A DNA stretch of 64,000 bases from Hanleya hanleyi (taxonomy: Eukaryota > Mollusca > Polyplacophora > Lepidopleurida > Hanleyidae): positions 62,001 through 126,000 of the forward strand of contig JAVTVY010039344.1 in assembly GCA_036873755.1 (NCBI GenBank), in the 5' to 3' direction. Below are positions 43,166 to 51,624 of this stretch, one piece after another. Within the stretch, counting starts at the first letter, position 1. Each line of letters begins with the position of its first letter. The position numbers and the translations under genes were made by a program. A model generated the notes under the pieces. The model was not told the DNA's origin and searched no databases. It saw only the letters and a list, made by a program, of their open reading frames with translations.

Positions 43166-43931
43166 TATACGAAGTGGGGAGAACGTGCTTGTCGGAAATG
43201 AAGTGTCAGCACCACTTTCCCTCGTTCGAATGCGACCGGGCGTCCCGTGTCATCTCTTATATCCACCGTGATAGTGTTGATATCGGTATGTCGTACGGGT
43301 AGGTAGAGTACGTGGTTGAAACTCTGGGCGATTTGATCACCATACTTCTTCTTAATGGGGACCACCCGTAACAGAGGTGTGTTGACATCTCCGACAATGT
43401 GGTTGTCCACCACGTCCGAGTAGACGTAGAGTCCGTACATACCCACCTTCATGTCCATCGTGATGTGGCCTTTGACGGCAGTGGGGCCAGCGAACGTTTG
43501 TAGATCGAGACCCAGCATTTGCTGTAGGACAGGACTGATTTCGGCACCCACGTTGGGGCTGAGAGTGAACAGGCCTTATCGTCCAAATGATTGACGAAGG
43601 GAAAGGTTTTGATGGGTTTTGAAGTATTCGTGACCTCCCGTAGAGACTTATAATGCATCAGTCTTCTCAGCCCTTGCATGAACTCCTTGGGGGTATCGTA
43701 TTGGCCTTCGGGTATGGTCAGGCGAGTTACTTTGCCTTCGTAGGTCACCTCGTATCACACTTCATTGGCTCGCACGTTGTACCACGAGTAAGGGTATTGG
43801 ATATCCCCTAGTCCACATTCCAAGCGTCCAGGTAAATGCAACGGTTGCGGTAACTGGGTCACGTACTTGGCCAAGGTGTGGTCAGGAAACACATCGAGCG
43901 AACTGTTACTGGGCAACGTGAGGTAAAACAT
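43165..43931 (-). pseudogene. Penton-like minor capsid protein (element C)
   Basis: MFYLTLPSNSSLDVFPDHTL at 43931, LPQPLHLPGRLECGLGDIQY, then TGA at 43755-43757 where copy B has Trp (NEVWYEV), then VTYEGKVTRLTIPEGQYDTP, a frameshift near 43560, and a clean C-terminal half with VLQQMLGLDLQTFAGPT, YGLYVYSDVVDNHIVGDVNT, FNHVLYLPVRHTDINTITVD and KVVLTLHFRQ. About 255 codons. Confidence 0.88.
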
Positions 43932-43964
43932 GACGACTGAGCTTTCCTGCTTCCGCTCTCGGGT

Positions 43965-44724
43965 TTAATAGTTGTCCCAGGCCTTGGGCGGTTGTATCCG
44001 GCGTTGTGATCGTCGCGGTGACTTGCTACCCGTCTTAGATCTCGAATAGGGGTGAAAAGAACGTGCCCGCCGTGAGGGTGTTTTGGAGTGTGTCTCCGGT
44101 TCCCACTCGACTTCCCAAGAAGGTGGTGGGAGTCGTTGATGTCTCCTTCCACTCGGTGAGTCACGTTGCATCCACAGTTTCTGCATCCACAGCCAGCGTA
44201 GAGGATTCTCCACCAAATCTCGAGGGACGTGTGTCTCTTTCAACGCTTGAGCAAAGGCTTCCCAACCCGGTGGATTAGAGTGTTTGCGAGAACGCACCGT
44301 ATCGTTGATCAGATCGGTGATATGAGACCCCGGCACCACTCGATTTCGAACAAGCAGTTCCACCTGGTTGGTCCAGCCCATATCAGGATTCTGTTTCACT
44401 CGATCCAACAATAAACGGGCCTTGGTCTTGAATGCCTTCATCTTCGAGCTGAGGTGATAATGATAGTGGTGGTGGTGGTGGTGGTAGAGGGAATGATGTT
44501 GGACTACTACTACCCCTATATTCATACATAAACGTCTTGTACCGGTTCAGCGTCTGATGGTAGAATTGAATTTTCTCGTGATCGGGCAGTCGGTGTTGGA
44601 GTATGCTATTCATCTCTCCATCGAGGGACTGGAGTTGTTGCACCGTGGCAGGAACAGGGTAGGGTGATTGCAAGCTTTGTAACAGTCGAAGTTCGACCAG
44701 CATCATTTTTTTCGTGTGCTCCAT
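43965..44724 (-). pseudogene. Protein K: conserved virion-block protein (element C)
   Basis: MEHTKKMMLVELRLLQSLQS at 44724; SPYPVPATVQQLQSLDGEMN; YHQTLNRYKTFMYEYRGSS; Pro-rich linker; frame change near 44450; LLVRNRVVPGSHITDLINDT; PPGWEAFAQALKETHVPRDL; strongly basic tail (SRRSQRRIQ) ending PKAWDNY at 43965. About 250 codons, the best view of the full protein: N-terminal helical part, central VPGxHxTDLxND domain, basic C-terminus. Probably a core or scaffold protein. Confidence 0.7.
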
Positions 44725-44731
44725 GATTGTG

Positions 44732-45073
44732 TTAGCGTGCTCCACCCAAGATGGACCATACTAGTGGTCCCAGTACGGAGGCTGCTAATGGAGCGAGTAG
44801 TGCCCCGATAAATCCTCATTTCTGTAACACCTGTTTCTTTTTCTTTAATTTCGTCTACTTCACCAGCGTTCGGGGACTCGTCTTGTGCCGTTGCAATTTT
44901 ACTTTCTGCAGGGGATTGAGAGGAACATTCCCTTTTAACACATTATGAGCGACTTCACTCAATCACCGTACCAATGCCGCGTCCGCGCCGCGCACCAGGG
45001 CCCGGACCACCTCCGGTGGCGCGCTGCGTAACATGCGTAGCGCCGGCGCATGCTTCCGTATCCACAGAGACAT
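44732..45073 (-). pseudogene. pX-like small virion protein (element C)
   Basis: MSLWIRKHAPALRMLRSAPP at 45073 with VRGADAALVR, then LKGNVPLNPLQK, a Lys-rich stretch, GFIGALLAPLAASVLGPLV and a stop at 44732. Three in-frame stops replace Cys, a basic residue and Gly of the other copies. The N-terminal region is GC-richer than its neighbours. Ends 8 nt before the protein K start. Confidence 0.75.
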
Positions 45074-45107
45074 GATGATGAAGTGAATGGGTTAGTGTTC
45101 TGTGTTG

Positions 45108-45117
45108 TTCTTTTATT
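45108..45117 (-). terminator. Polyadenylation signal after ATPase (element C)
   Basis: Minus strand reads CAAATAAAAG just after the ATPase stop, upstream of pX. Similar AATAAAA motifs lie at the same place near 12825 and 32965 in blocks A and B, so the late block may be split into separately terminated transcripts. Confidence 0.4.
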
Positions 45118-45722
45118 TGGGCATGTACACCGTCTGGAACTCGCCGGGAAAAATGTGGGTCCGCAATCGAAGTGCTGAGGATGTCCCTTGTTTCAAGTCG
45201 ATGAGGAGGTAGCCATGGGCCCCGTGGGTGGTATCTTCAAAGGCGAACAAAGGTAGGGTTTTTTGGGTACATCTGTTTCGCCAGGTGCATAATTTGTGAC
45301 GCGTCTCTGGGGGTTTTGAACAACACCACATACTGGGCATTCAAACTGATGTTCCGATGCTCTTTGTTTTTACTGAACAGATTCTGTACGATGTAGATGA
45401 TGCTCAGCCGGCGATGATGACTGTCTTTGGTAAAGAGCCGGGTCACCCGACTATCCGTTTCGGCCATCAGATCATCCACTACCACCAAAGTGTCCGGGTC
45501 CAAGTCCTCCTCCGTAGGTAATCCTTCCACAAAAGTGAGTCCAGGTATTTTGGCCATACGCTCATACGCAGGCTGCCAGGCTCCATAACATCAAAGGATG
45601 TGGGCCACGAGAGGAGAAATGAGGGCTGGTTCCGCGATGAGACGTTGAACGAAGAGTGTTTTTCTCGAGCCGGTCGGTTCAGTGATGAGACACGTGAAAG
45701 GATGCTGCCACCGAGGATCCAT
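45113..45722 (-). pseudogene. A32/FtsK-HerA-type genome packaging ATPase (element C)
   Basis: Starts MDPRWQHPFTCLI at 45722. Walker A is TEPTGSRKT, where the family has G-PTGSGKT, so the second P-loop Gly is replaced by Arg. Then LFVQRLIAEPALISPL; TGA at 45591-45593 in place of the usual Trp; WQPAYERMAKIPGLTF; Walker B DTLVVVDDLMAE; sensor-type RRLSIIYIVQNLFSKNKEHR and SLNAQYVVLFKTPRDASQI; frameshift near 45250; GYLLIDLKQGT and a stop at 45113. About 200 codons. Only copy with the catalytic motifs visible; a C-terminal scrap remains at 12.9 kb and block B has none. Confidence 0.88.
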
Positions 45723-45757
45723 AGGTCCACCACTCGAGTTTTTTCCCCATATGGGTT

Positions 45758-46324
45758 TTATTTGGTGTTTTGGGCCAGGGGTTCAGAGGCCCACCACTGT
45801 TGTCGTGGATCCCACCGGGGATCGTAGTCCTGGGGATACCGTTGCCGTGGTAATCGTGGTAAACCCCACAGTACCCCATCCACTACAGTCGTCGGAGTCG
45901 TCGGAGTCGTAGGTTGCCATGGTAATCGAAGAGGGGCAGCCCTGGTAGATTTCGTCGTCGGAGTTGATACTGGTGGTACCCTCCTGATGTCCCGCAGAGT
46001 AGTGGTGGTAGGTGCTGATTCCGTCCAATGCAGAGTTGATACTGGTGGTACCCTCGTGATGTCCCGCAGAGTAGTGGTGGTAGGTGCTGATTCCGTCCAA
46101 GGCAGGATGGTGTTGTTGTTGATGTTGTTGATGGTAGTAGGGGTGTGGACTTGACGTTGGGCGCCGGGTGGGCGTGTGGGTGAAGACGGTAGGCAGGATA
46201 TCTGATACGCCAAGTCGTAGAAGACACCTCCAAACAAGACACCCAGAAGCGCTAGTATACACACTACAGTACTGACTTGTCCAACTCGAGTGCGCAGCAG
46301 TAAGGGAAGTTGTGCACTATCCAT
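45758..46324 (-). CDS. Type II membrane protein with repeated Thr/Pro-rich stalk (element C)
   Basis: Open 188-codon frame. Short N-terminus MDSAQLPLLLRTRVGQ, one membrane span (VSTVVCILALLGVLFGGVFY), DLAYQ, then a Thr/Pro-rich stalk holding two near-identical repeats of WTESAPTTTTLRDI(T/R)RVPPVS, and a C-terminal Arg/Asp/Trp-rich part (WDPRQQWWASEPL). Same gene as at 33.0-33.3 kb (shared GGVFxDxAY). Position between ATPase and integrase is constant. Likely a surface stalk protein; glycosylation is inferred from composition. Confidence 0.65.
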   Translation of the reverse strand: MDSAQLPLLLRTRVGQVSTVVCILALLGVLFGGVFYDLAYQISCLPSSPTRPPGAQRQVHTPTTINNINNNTILPWTESAPTTTTLRDITRVPPVSTLHWTESAPTTTTLRDIRRVPPVSTPTTKSTRAAPLRLPWQPTTPTTPTTVVDGVLWGLPRLPRQRYPQDYDPRWDPRQQWWASEPLAQNTK

Positions 46325-47609
46325 GGTACAGCCCTAGACAGAACGCTGTAGGAGACGTGAGGTAGAATTTATAGCCTTTCATATCACGGGCTGAGACCCA
46401 GGAATTAAACGAACTGGGCCAACCTTGTCATTTGACGAGAAGAAACAGTTTGCCACGTCGACGTTCCGTTTTCAAAATCTCTTCCACCGTGTAGTAGTCT
46501 TTCTGTGTTTTTACGACCGGTTGTGATTCCGCTTCGTAAAACGTGCCTTGCAGTGTTTCCCCTTGTAGATCTTCCAGTTGATAGACGTGTGGGTTTCGGG
46601 GTCTATGGCGAACAATGACAAAGTGCTCATCACTCCAGTTGGGCAAGTAACTTTTCTCAAACTGACCTTTGACTTTACTGATCCGTACCACATCTCCGCG
46701 TTTGTAACGGGGTGAATATATAGGACTAGGTTCTATCGAGTACAGCTGCGACGCACTTGCTGTTCGTTGCGTTCCGTCACATCGAGGGGAGCCCCCTGGA
46801 TACTGCGATGATAGGCTCGATTGTATCCCCGGACGAGCTACGGTAGCATATCGATGTAACGTCGGGTGTTTTGGGCTGTAAAATACTTGTACATCCGTCC
46901 TTTCAAGATACGATTGAATCGTTCCTCCTCAGAGGCTTTGGTCTCGTTGTACGTATGGAAGAAAAACACCTTCTGTTTCTTGAGAAAGGATTCAAAGTGT
47001 CGGTTGAGAAATTCTGTGCCTTCATCCGTTTGCAAATAGAGGGGTTTGCGACCCGTCTTGAAAATCTGCTGGAACGCCTGTTTAAGATTCTCGCCTGTTT
47101 TGGTCCGGATTGGTACCACCCACGCGGACTTGGATAAAATATCCATACAGGTCAACATGTACCGATGCCCATCATTGTGGAGAGCAAATCGACTCATATC
47201 CACCAAATCTGCCTGCCATTGTGCGTCTATTCCTCCTACGATGACTCGGTTACGGCGGAAATGCCGTCGGGCTGCTCGATGTAAGCTAGAAGTGTCTTGG
47301 ATTTCTAACCATTCCGAACTTCAGCTCGACTGATGCCTTGGGACTGCGCAGCTCGAGCGAGCGCTCCCAAAGCGCTCTAAGCGGCTGGACTGACTGGGCT
47401 GTAATACAAATCCGTTAACACCTTGTCCACATGAAATCGGCTTCGAGCTCTTTCCCCCTGTAACAACCGTGTCAATAGAGTCCAGCCTGATTTTTCACCT
47501 CCTGCGGTTCTTCTCCGGCGAGCTCGAGGTAATCGTCATTGACGATGAGGTAGACGTCGCGCGTCAGTTGGAACAAGGCAAGCTCACCGTCTGCTCCGCA
47601 CGCTGCCAT
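46319..47609 (-). pseudogene. Module-chromodomain integrase (element C)
   Basis: ATG 47609 opens a short frame with ADGELALFQLTRDVYLIVND, a vestige of the module seen at 34.7 and 35.4 kb. After frameshifts and stops comes DKVLTDLYYSPVSPAA. The core (47206-46838) has first Asp in MVDMSRFALHNDGHRYML, second Asp in LYLQTDEGTEFLN, Glu in SEEERFNRILKGRMYKYF. The C-terminal part (46691 on) has KVKGQFEKSYLPNWSDEHF, YTVEEILKTERRRGKLF and, beyond a TGA at 46428-46430 replacing Trp, QGWPSSFNSW of the chromodomain. Much more decayed than the block B copy. Confidence 0.85.
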
Positions 47610-47639
47610 GGTCGTAAATGAAAAAAAACGGCTAGAGAG

Positions 47640-47950
47640 GCCTGTCTATATAGAGTACATAGTTCGTGTCCGTACACGTTTATAGCCTATTTTTATAAGT
47701 GACTCTTCGTTCCCCTACCTTCGATCATTCGGTGGTGCATGTTATTGTATAGGAATTCATTTAACATACGGCCATCTATGACTAATATACATCTTGGTAT
47801 AAGTCTTGAGTGCAGGTTTAATTAGCCTAGTCCGTCCCCGTACACGTTATAGTTTATTTTTTTAAATGACTCTTCGTTTCCCTATCTTCGTGAAAGTCCG
47901 TGATGATTCGGTGTATGTTATTGTAAAGGAATTCATTTAACCCAGGATTT
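47640..47950 (-). promoter_or_regulatory. Integrase promoter of element C, tandemly duplicated
   Basis: CTATATAGAC (minus strand, about 47645-47655) lies about 40 nt upstream of ATG 47609. A block with TCCGTACACGTTTATAG, TTTxTAAxTGACTCTTCGTT and GGAATTCATTTAAC at 47670-47766 is repeated at 47828-47943. Confidence 0.5.
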
Positions 47951-48009
47951 TGCCATTGCGAGCTTGGTGCGATTCTAGATTAACCCAGCAAGGATGCACA
48001 CACTCATTT

Positions 48010-48112
48010 GGTCCAATGAACGACCGATAATTCAACCAATGGCTAAGTCTGAAATAGAGCCAATCAGTGGGCTTTTAGACAGCCAATCGACAACTGCATT
48101 TGGCGCGAAAGC
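48010..48112 (+). promoter_or_regulatory. Cell-cycle-type promoter: four CCAAT boxes plus E2F site
   Basis: CCAAT occurs at 48013, 48036, 48060 and 48083, spaced 23, 24 and 23 bp, with NF-Y-like flanks (AACCAATGG, AGCCAATCA, AGCCAATCG). TTTGGCGCGAAA at 48099-48110 is a perfect-looking E2F consensus. No TATA box follows. The first downstream ORF starts at 48194. Confidence 0.65.
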
Positions 48113-48193
48113 CTTGAGAAACGCCTGAGGCAGCTCATTCCATCACAATCTTTCAAGGTGTGAAGACCTGTTTTTACACATTCAGCATCCATC

Positions 48194-48535
48194 ATGAGCA
48201 GAGTAGCGAAGATGTCCACGGCGAAAGGTGCGTTGAGGCGGGTGAGAGAGAAAAGGAGGGGAGTGGAACAACAACAACAAGTGGAGGAAGAGCTGAAAAC
48301 AGTTGGGATGAAAGAGGTGAAGAAAATGGCCAGGAACAACAACAACTACACCGGGCTATCCTGGGCCCACCTGCACCAGCTGTTGACCAGGGCCCCGGGA
48401 CTGGCTGGCGGCCACACTTGCAATCATGGAGGAACAACAACAACCTCAGCCAGTCCCCCACCAGCTGCAACACAACACCAGCTACAACAACAACAACAGC
48501 CCGGGGCCTACTTCTCCGTCAACTTGATGGGGTAG
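48194..48535 (+). CDS. Unknown 113-aa Gln/Asn-rich protein
   Basis: Open frame about 85 nt downstream of the E2F site. Basic N-terminus (ALRRVREKRRGVE), poly-Gln and poly-Asn tracts (QQQQVEEELK, ARNNNNYTG), a short helical part (WAHLHQLLTRAPG), Thr/Pro/Gln-rich end. No domain recognised. CTTTTCAG just before 48593 could be a splice acceptor with a following open stretch (KEGFYRGTLKYNTRAYTYVN, to about 48763); GGGTAGAC at 48535 a possible donor, but the joined phase did not stay open for long, so I keep the first exon-like ORF only. Confidence 0.35.
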   Translation: MSRVAKMSTAKGALRRVREKRRGVEQQQQVEEELKTVGMKEVKKMARNNNNYTGLSWAHLHQLLTRAPGLAGGHTCNHGGTTTTSASPPPAATQHQLQQQQQPGAYFSVNLMG

Positions 48536-48592
48536 ACAGGCCAACCCCTCATGAGTAAACAGGGTTAAAAAATTAATCAACACTCCTTTTCA

Positions 48593-48763
48593 GGGCCAAC
48601 CCAGTCCTCCGAAAGAGGGCTTCTATCGTGGCACGTTGAAATATAACACGAGGGCCTACACCTATGTCAATCTCCTCTCCTCCATATTCTACGATCATTA
48701 CCAATCTCCAGCTCCTCAACAATACACATTCATATATATAACATCTAACCCTCTAGTGTGAAC
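48593..48763 (+). CDS. Coding-like stretch, unknown
   Basis: Open frame of about 55 codons after a CTTTTCAG acceptor-like site, with balanced composition (YRGTLKYNTRAYTYVNLLSS, FYDHYQSPAPQQYTF). No ATG of its own near the start. Could be a second exon of the 48194 gene or a relic. Confidence 0.25.
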
Positions 48764-49255
48764 CCTCTAGTGTGAAAACACAGGTATTAGAGTAGGGGAC
48801 CCAATGTATGTACAGCTATGGCGTCAATGACTGTTTTCACAGTAGAGGGTTTGGAAGGAAACAATTCACACTTTCCCATCCATAAACCTCGTGAATTTTG
48901 TAGGAATTTTTTATAACCTTCTAAAGATGAATTCTAAAGTGTTTTTAGATGCGTAAGCCGGTTTATTTAAAACTTACCCAGCCTTTTACACCATGACGTC
49001 GGTAATATTCGGGCTTTGAAACAAGAAAAATCACAAAAAATCACACTTTCTCATCCTTTAGCCTTCTGAATTTTTCAGGGCCACACACTAACATGCCAAG
49101 GTTCAAATCTAAAGTTGTTTTAGATAGAGTAGTGCGTGTATTGAAAATTTAGCCTGCTTTGAACATCGCGGAGAAAGCACAGGCTGTCCGATCGACCGGG
49201 CCTGAGCCACAGACGTGCGTCGCTGACGTCCGCGCGAGCATCCGGGCCGTCTGCG

Positions 49256-49268
49256 GTATAATATAAAA
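49256..49268 (+). promoter_or_regulatory. TATA box of the RING gene
   Basis: GTATAATATAAAAAG lies about 48 nt upstream of ATG 49314, after a GC-rich stretch. Confidence 0.5.
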
Positions 49269-49313
49269 AGCAGGCGCGCTGTCCGTCTGTTACCCACTAA
49301 TTTCAACCACATC

Positions 49314-49970
49314 ATGGCTGATGCTACTAGACGTTCACTCTTCAACACGTTCAAAACGGGAGAGTCTGCCGAAGCTTTGAGGAACCGCATTGTGGCTGAA
49401 AATACTAGACAGCTTCCAGAGGTCAACAAGATCCAGACTAATCATCTGACAAGAAGAGATAGAGATAGACGACATTCTGGACGATGATGATGATGATACA
49501 GACATAGAAGATGTACAACCGCCATCTTCTGAACAAATGGGGTGGATGAATACTCGTCGGCCACAGGCAACTACATCTTCGCCTCCCACAACGACGGCTA
49601 CCACAACGACGGCTACCACAACGCCTGCCACAACAAGGGTTCTCACAACGCCACCACCAGAGGTCACCCGGTTGGCACGGATGAGACAACAAATTCAACA
49701 ATTAGAAGAGGAGATGGGTGTACTGCAACTACGACTAGATACAGAGCTAAAGAAATCAACGTGCACCATCTGCCAGGACGATGAGACGGCGTACGCCTTT
49801 TTCCCTTGTGGACGCCTGGCCCTATGTGGTACATTTGTACTTGGATTATCATGCAATGCGGGGTCCTGACGCTGCCTAGACACAGAAGACTTTCATGTGG
49901 CTTTACGGTGCTCTGTGTGTCGGGGAAACGTATCAAAGATCAAAAGAATATTCCGGCCGTGAACATCTTA
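49314..49970 (+). pseudogene. RING-HC finger protein (IAP-type RING), frameshifted
   Basis: MADATRRSLFNTFKTGESAE at 49314, then a frame change near 49450 into an acidic run (EIDDILDDDDDDTDIEDV), a Thr-rich linker, a coiled-coil-like helix (RMRQQIQQLEEEMGVLQLRL) and the RING: CTICQDDETAYAFFPCGRLA with C-x2-C and PCG, LCGTC, and in a third frame CSVCRGNVSKIKRIFRP. The final C-x2-C-R...RIF is the classical end of RING-HC domains of IAP/MUL1-type E3 ligases. The usual His after PCG is Arg here. Two frame changes inside or near the RING show decay (or missed introns). A ubiquitin ligase acting on host death or immune signalling is the expected role; no BIR domain is seen. Confidence 0.7.
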
Positions 49971-50245
49971 TAACGGCCTGATGGCCAACCATCTCTACTT
50001 CCCAACATCCCGGAAGAGGAGCTTTCTAACTAAAAAAGCACAAAAACATGAGCTCCCACACCTTTCCCCTGCATAGAGTGAACACTGACACACTAGTTGA
50101 ATTTCTAATATTTATTAACAACACGGTAGAATGAACATAATGTTTTCACCACGGTAGGTTTTAACAGCGGTAGCAACAACACCATGACGGTAGGATGAAC
50201 ATAGAATAAACATAGAATGTAGGTATCACGGTAATGTCTGAATGT

Positions 50246-51419
50246 TCAATATCTAGCCAACAACACTTGTTTGAAGTCTTCCCTGTCTTTATTGCTCTGA
50301 TGCAGGTATATGAAGTTAGCAATTATCTCACGTTGAATTCTCGGTGAACAGGCAGCTTGAAATGCCTCCACGATTTGGGTCTCGTTGATGTCGTGTAGCG
50401 CCTCAGTCATCAGCGCGTCTGACGGTGCCATGATGTCCAGACACGTATGCATGTTTAGCGAACTGTTGTTCTGATAGCCTGCACATGCTTCGATACGCAA
50501 ATGTCGAATGCGGGGTCTAAGATGATCCAGGTAGGTTTCGATGTACTTTTTAGAGATATGCTCAGACACCTGGTCAGTCAGGGCTTCACCAATTTCGTCT
50601 GTCAGGTCATGAAGTTTACGCCACGCAGGTATTTGCAGCTCGACACCCTCAGGTAAGGGAATACGCGTATCTCCCGTCAACTTCCATTTCCGATTATGCA
50701 CCAGCATAATATTGTTGAACACAGGACAGCTCAGGAACACGTCGTCCTCCTGCAAGAAATTTCACTTCTGCGTTCCCCTGATCCTCGATGGGTCTGTAAA
50801 GTGCCTGTACTTTTGCCCATGTCTCAAACGTCAAGGTGATATGCTTAGGCGGTTTGTTGTCCCAGGCTGATGCATTAAAGTGCAATTGTTCATCTTTCAC
50901 GGTTACAGTTAAATAGGAGGTCAGCTCCCAAGTGTTTATCCGGGCCGCCCGATAGGCCTGCTGGATGATATCATTCACCTGCTGCACAGACATGGAGAGT
51001 AACGGCTGGACTTCTTCCTCTGCTTGCTGGACTATTTTTAAAGGTGTTAGTTGGGGACGCACACGTTTGGCAGGTGGACCGGGCTCTTCCTGGGCACGTT
51101 TGGTACCTCTGCTCTCTTCGGGGATGTCTATGACTAAGGCATTTTCCTCGGGTTGAAGTAGAGGCGCTATTCCTTCATTCCCCGTCTTCTTCAGTGCCTC
51201 CAGGAAGCTGTGAAATGCTAACGGACCACGGCACGGTATGAGGTCGATGAGGGCTCTGTTTCGTGCCATATAGGTCTTCTCCGCCATGATATCTACCCAC
51301 ATGTGGTTAGTGATTATGTTTTCCACCATGAGCAGATCACATATATCGGCCGCATGCTGCATCTCATCAATGATCTTGATACGGTGCTGTAAAAGCTTAG
51401 CTCGGTCGGATGAGTCCAT
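50246..51419 (-). pseudogene. CARD protein fused to the integrase-type module, one frameshift
   Basis: MDSSDRAKLLQHRIKIIDEM at 51419 opens a caspase-recruitment domain over residues 8-80: AADICDLLMVENIITNHMWV, then RNRALIDLIPCRGPLAFHSF and LEALKKTG, matching the CARD pattern LLDxLPxRGxxAFxxFLxxL. A linker with a basic AKRVRPQ patch follows. Then LTVTVKDEQLHFNASAWDN and HITLTFETWAKVQALY, which resembles the LSREGWTKFKRVL module of the integrase N-terminus. A one-base frame change near 50757 leads to DDVFLSCPVF, then an all-helical C-terminus (LTDQVSEHISKKYIETYLDH) to a stop at 50246. About 390 codons. CARDs recruit caspases, RIG-I-like or NOD-like adaptors; a decoy role is inferred. Confidence 0.8.
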
Positions 51420-51580
51420 GGCTCAGGTAGGCAGGCAAGCAGGCAGGCAGGTAGGTGCTGGTCAGGCAGGCTCAGGTAGACAGGCTCCACTGGTCAGGCA
51501 ACCAGGCTCAGGTAGACAGGCTGAGGGTGATGCTGGTCAGGTAGGCAGGTCCCAGTCAGGTAGGCAGGCCAAAGAATAAA
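51420..51580 (-). repeat. CAGGTAGGCAGG-rich leader of the CARD gene
   Basis: Imperfect tandem CAGGTAGACAGGCTC and GGCAGGCAGGTAGG units between the TATA box and the CARD ATG. Confidence 0.7.
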
Positions 51581-51600
51581 GCAGTGCCATCAACATTCTG

Positions 51601-51612
51601 ACTTTTATAGGC
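51601..51612 (-). promoter_or_regulatory. TATA box of the CARD gene
   Basis: Minus strand CCTATAAAAGTC about 180 nt upstream of ATG 51419, immediately downstream of the array of CCGGAT sites. Confidence 0.5.
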
Positions 51613-51624
51613 CAATTTTTTTGC

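Larger units (their letters stand above)
36467..47660. mobile_element. Polinton element C, most complete copy
   Basis: PolB on plus (36467-40180) converges on a minus-strand late block: protease, hexon, pVI, penton, protein K, pX, ATPase, membrane protein, integrase. All hallmark Polinton genes are present, but almost every one has stops or frameshifts. The left edge touches the 153-bp repeats, the right edge the duplicated promoter at 47.64-47.95 kb. Accessory genes at 48-53 kb may belong to the same element. Terminal repeats and target duplication not identified. Confidence 0.85.

Noticed and set aside
42493..46430. Reassignment of TGA to Trp in element C
   Set aside because: TGG codons persist, TGA also replaces Cys and Gly, and TAG/TAA stops and frameshifts are common, so decay explains it better.
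50740..50770. Programmed frameshift in the CARD gene at an AAATTTC sequence
   Set aside because: The needed shift is +1 and codon phase does not fit a -1 slippery heptamer; a simple indel is more likely.
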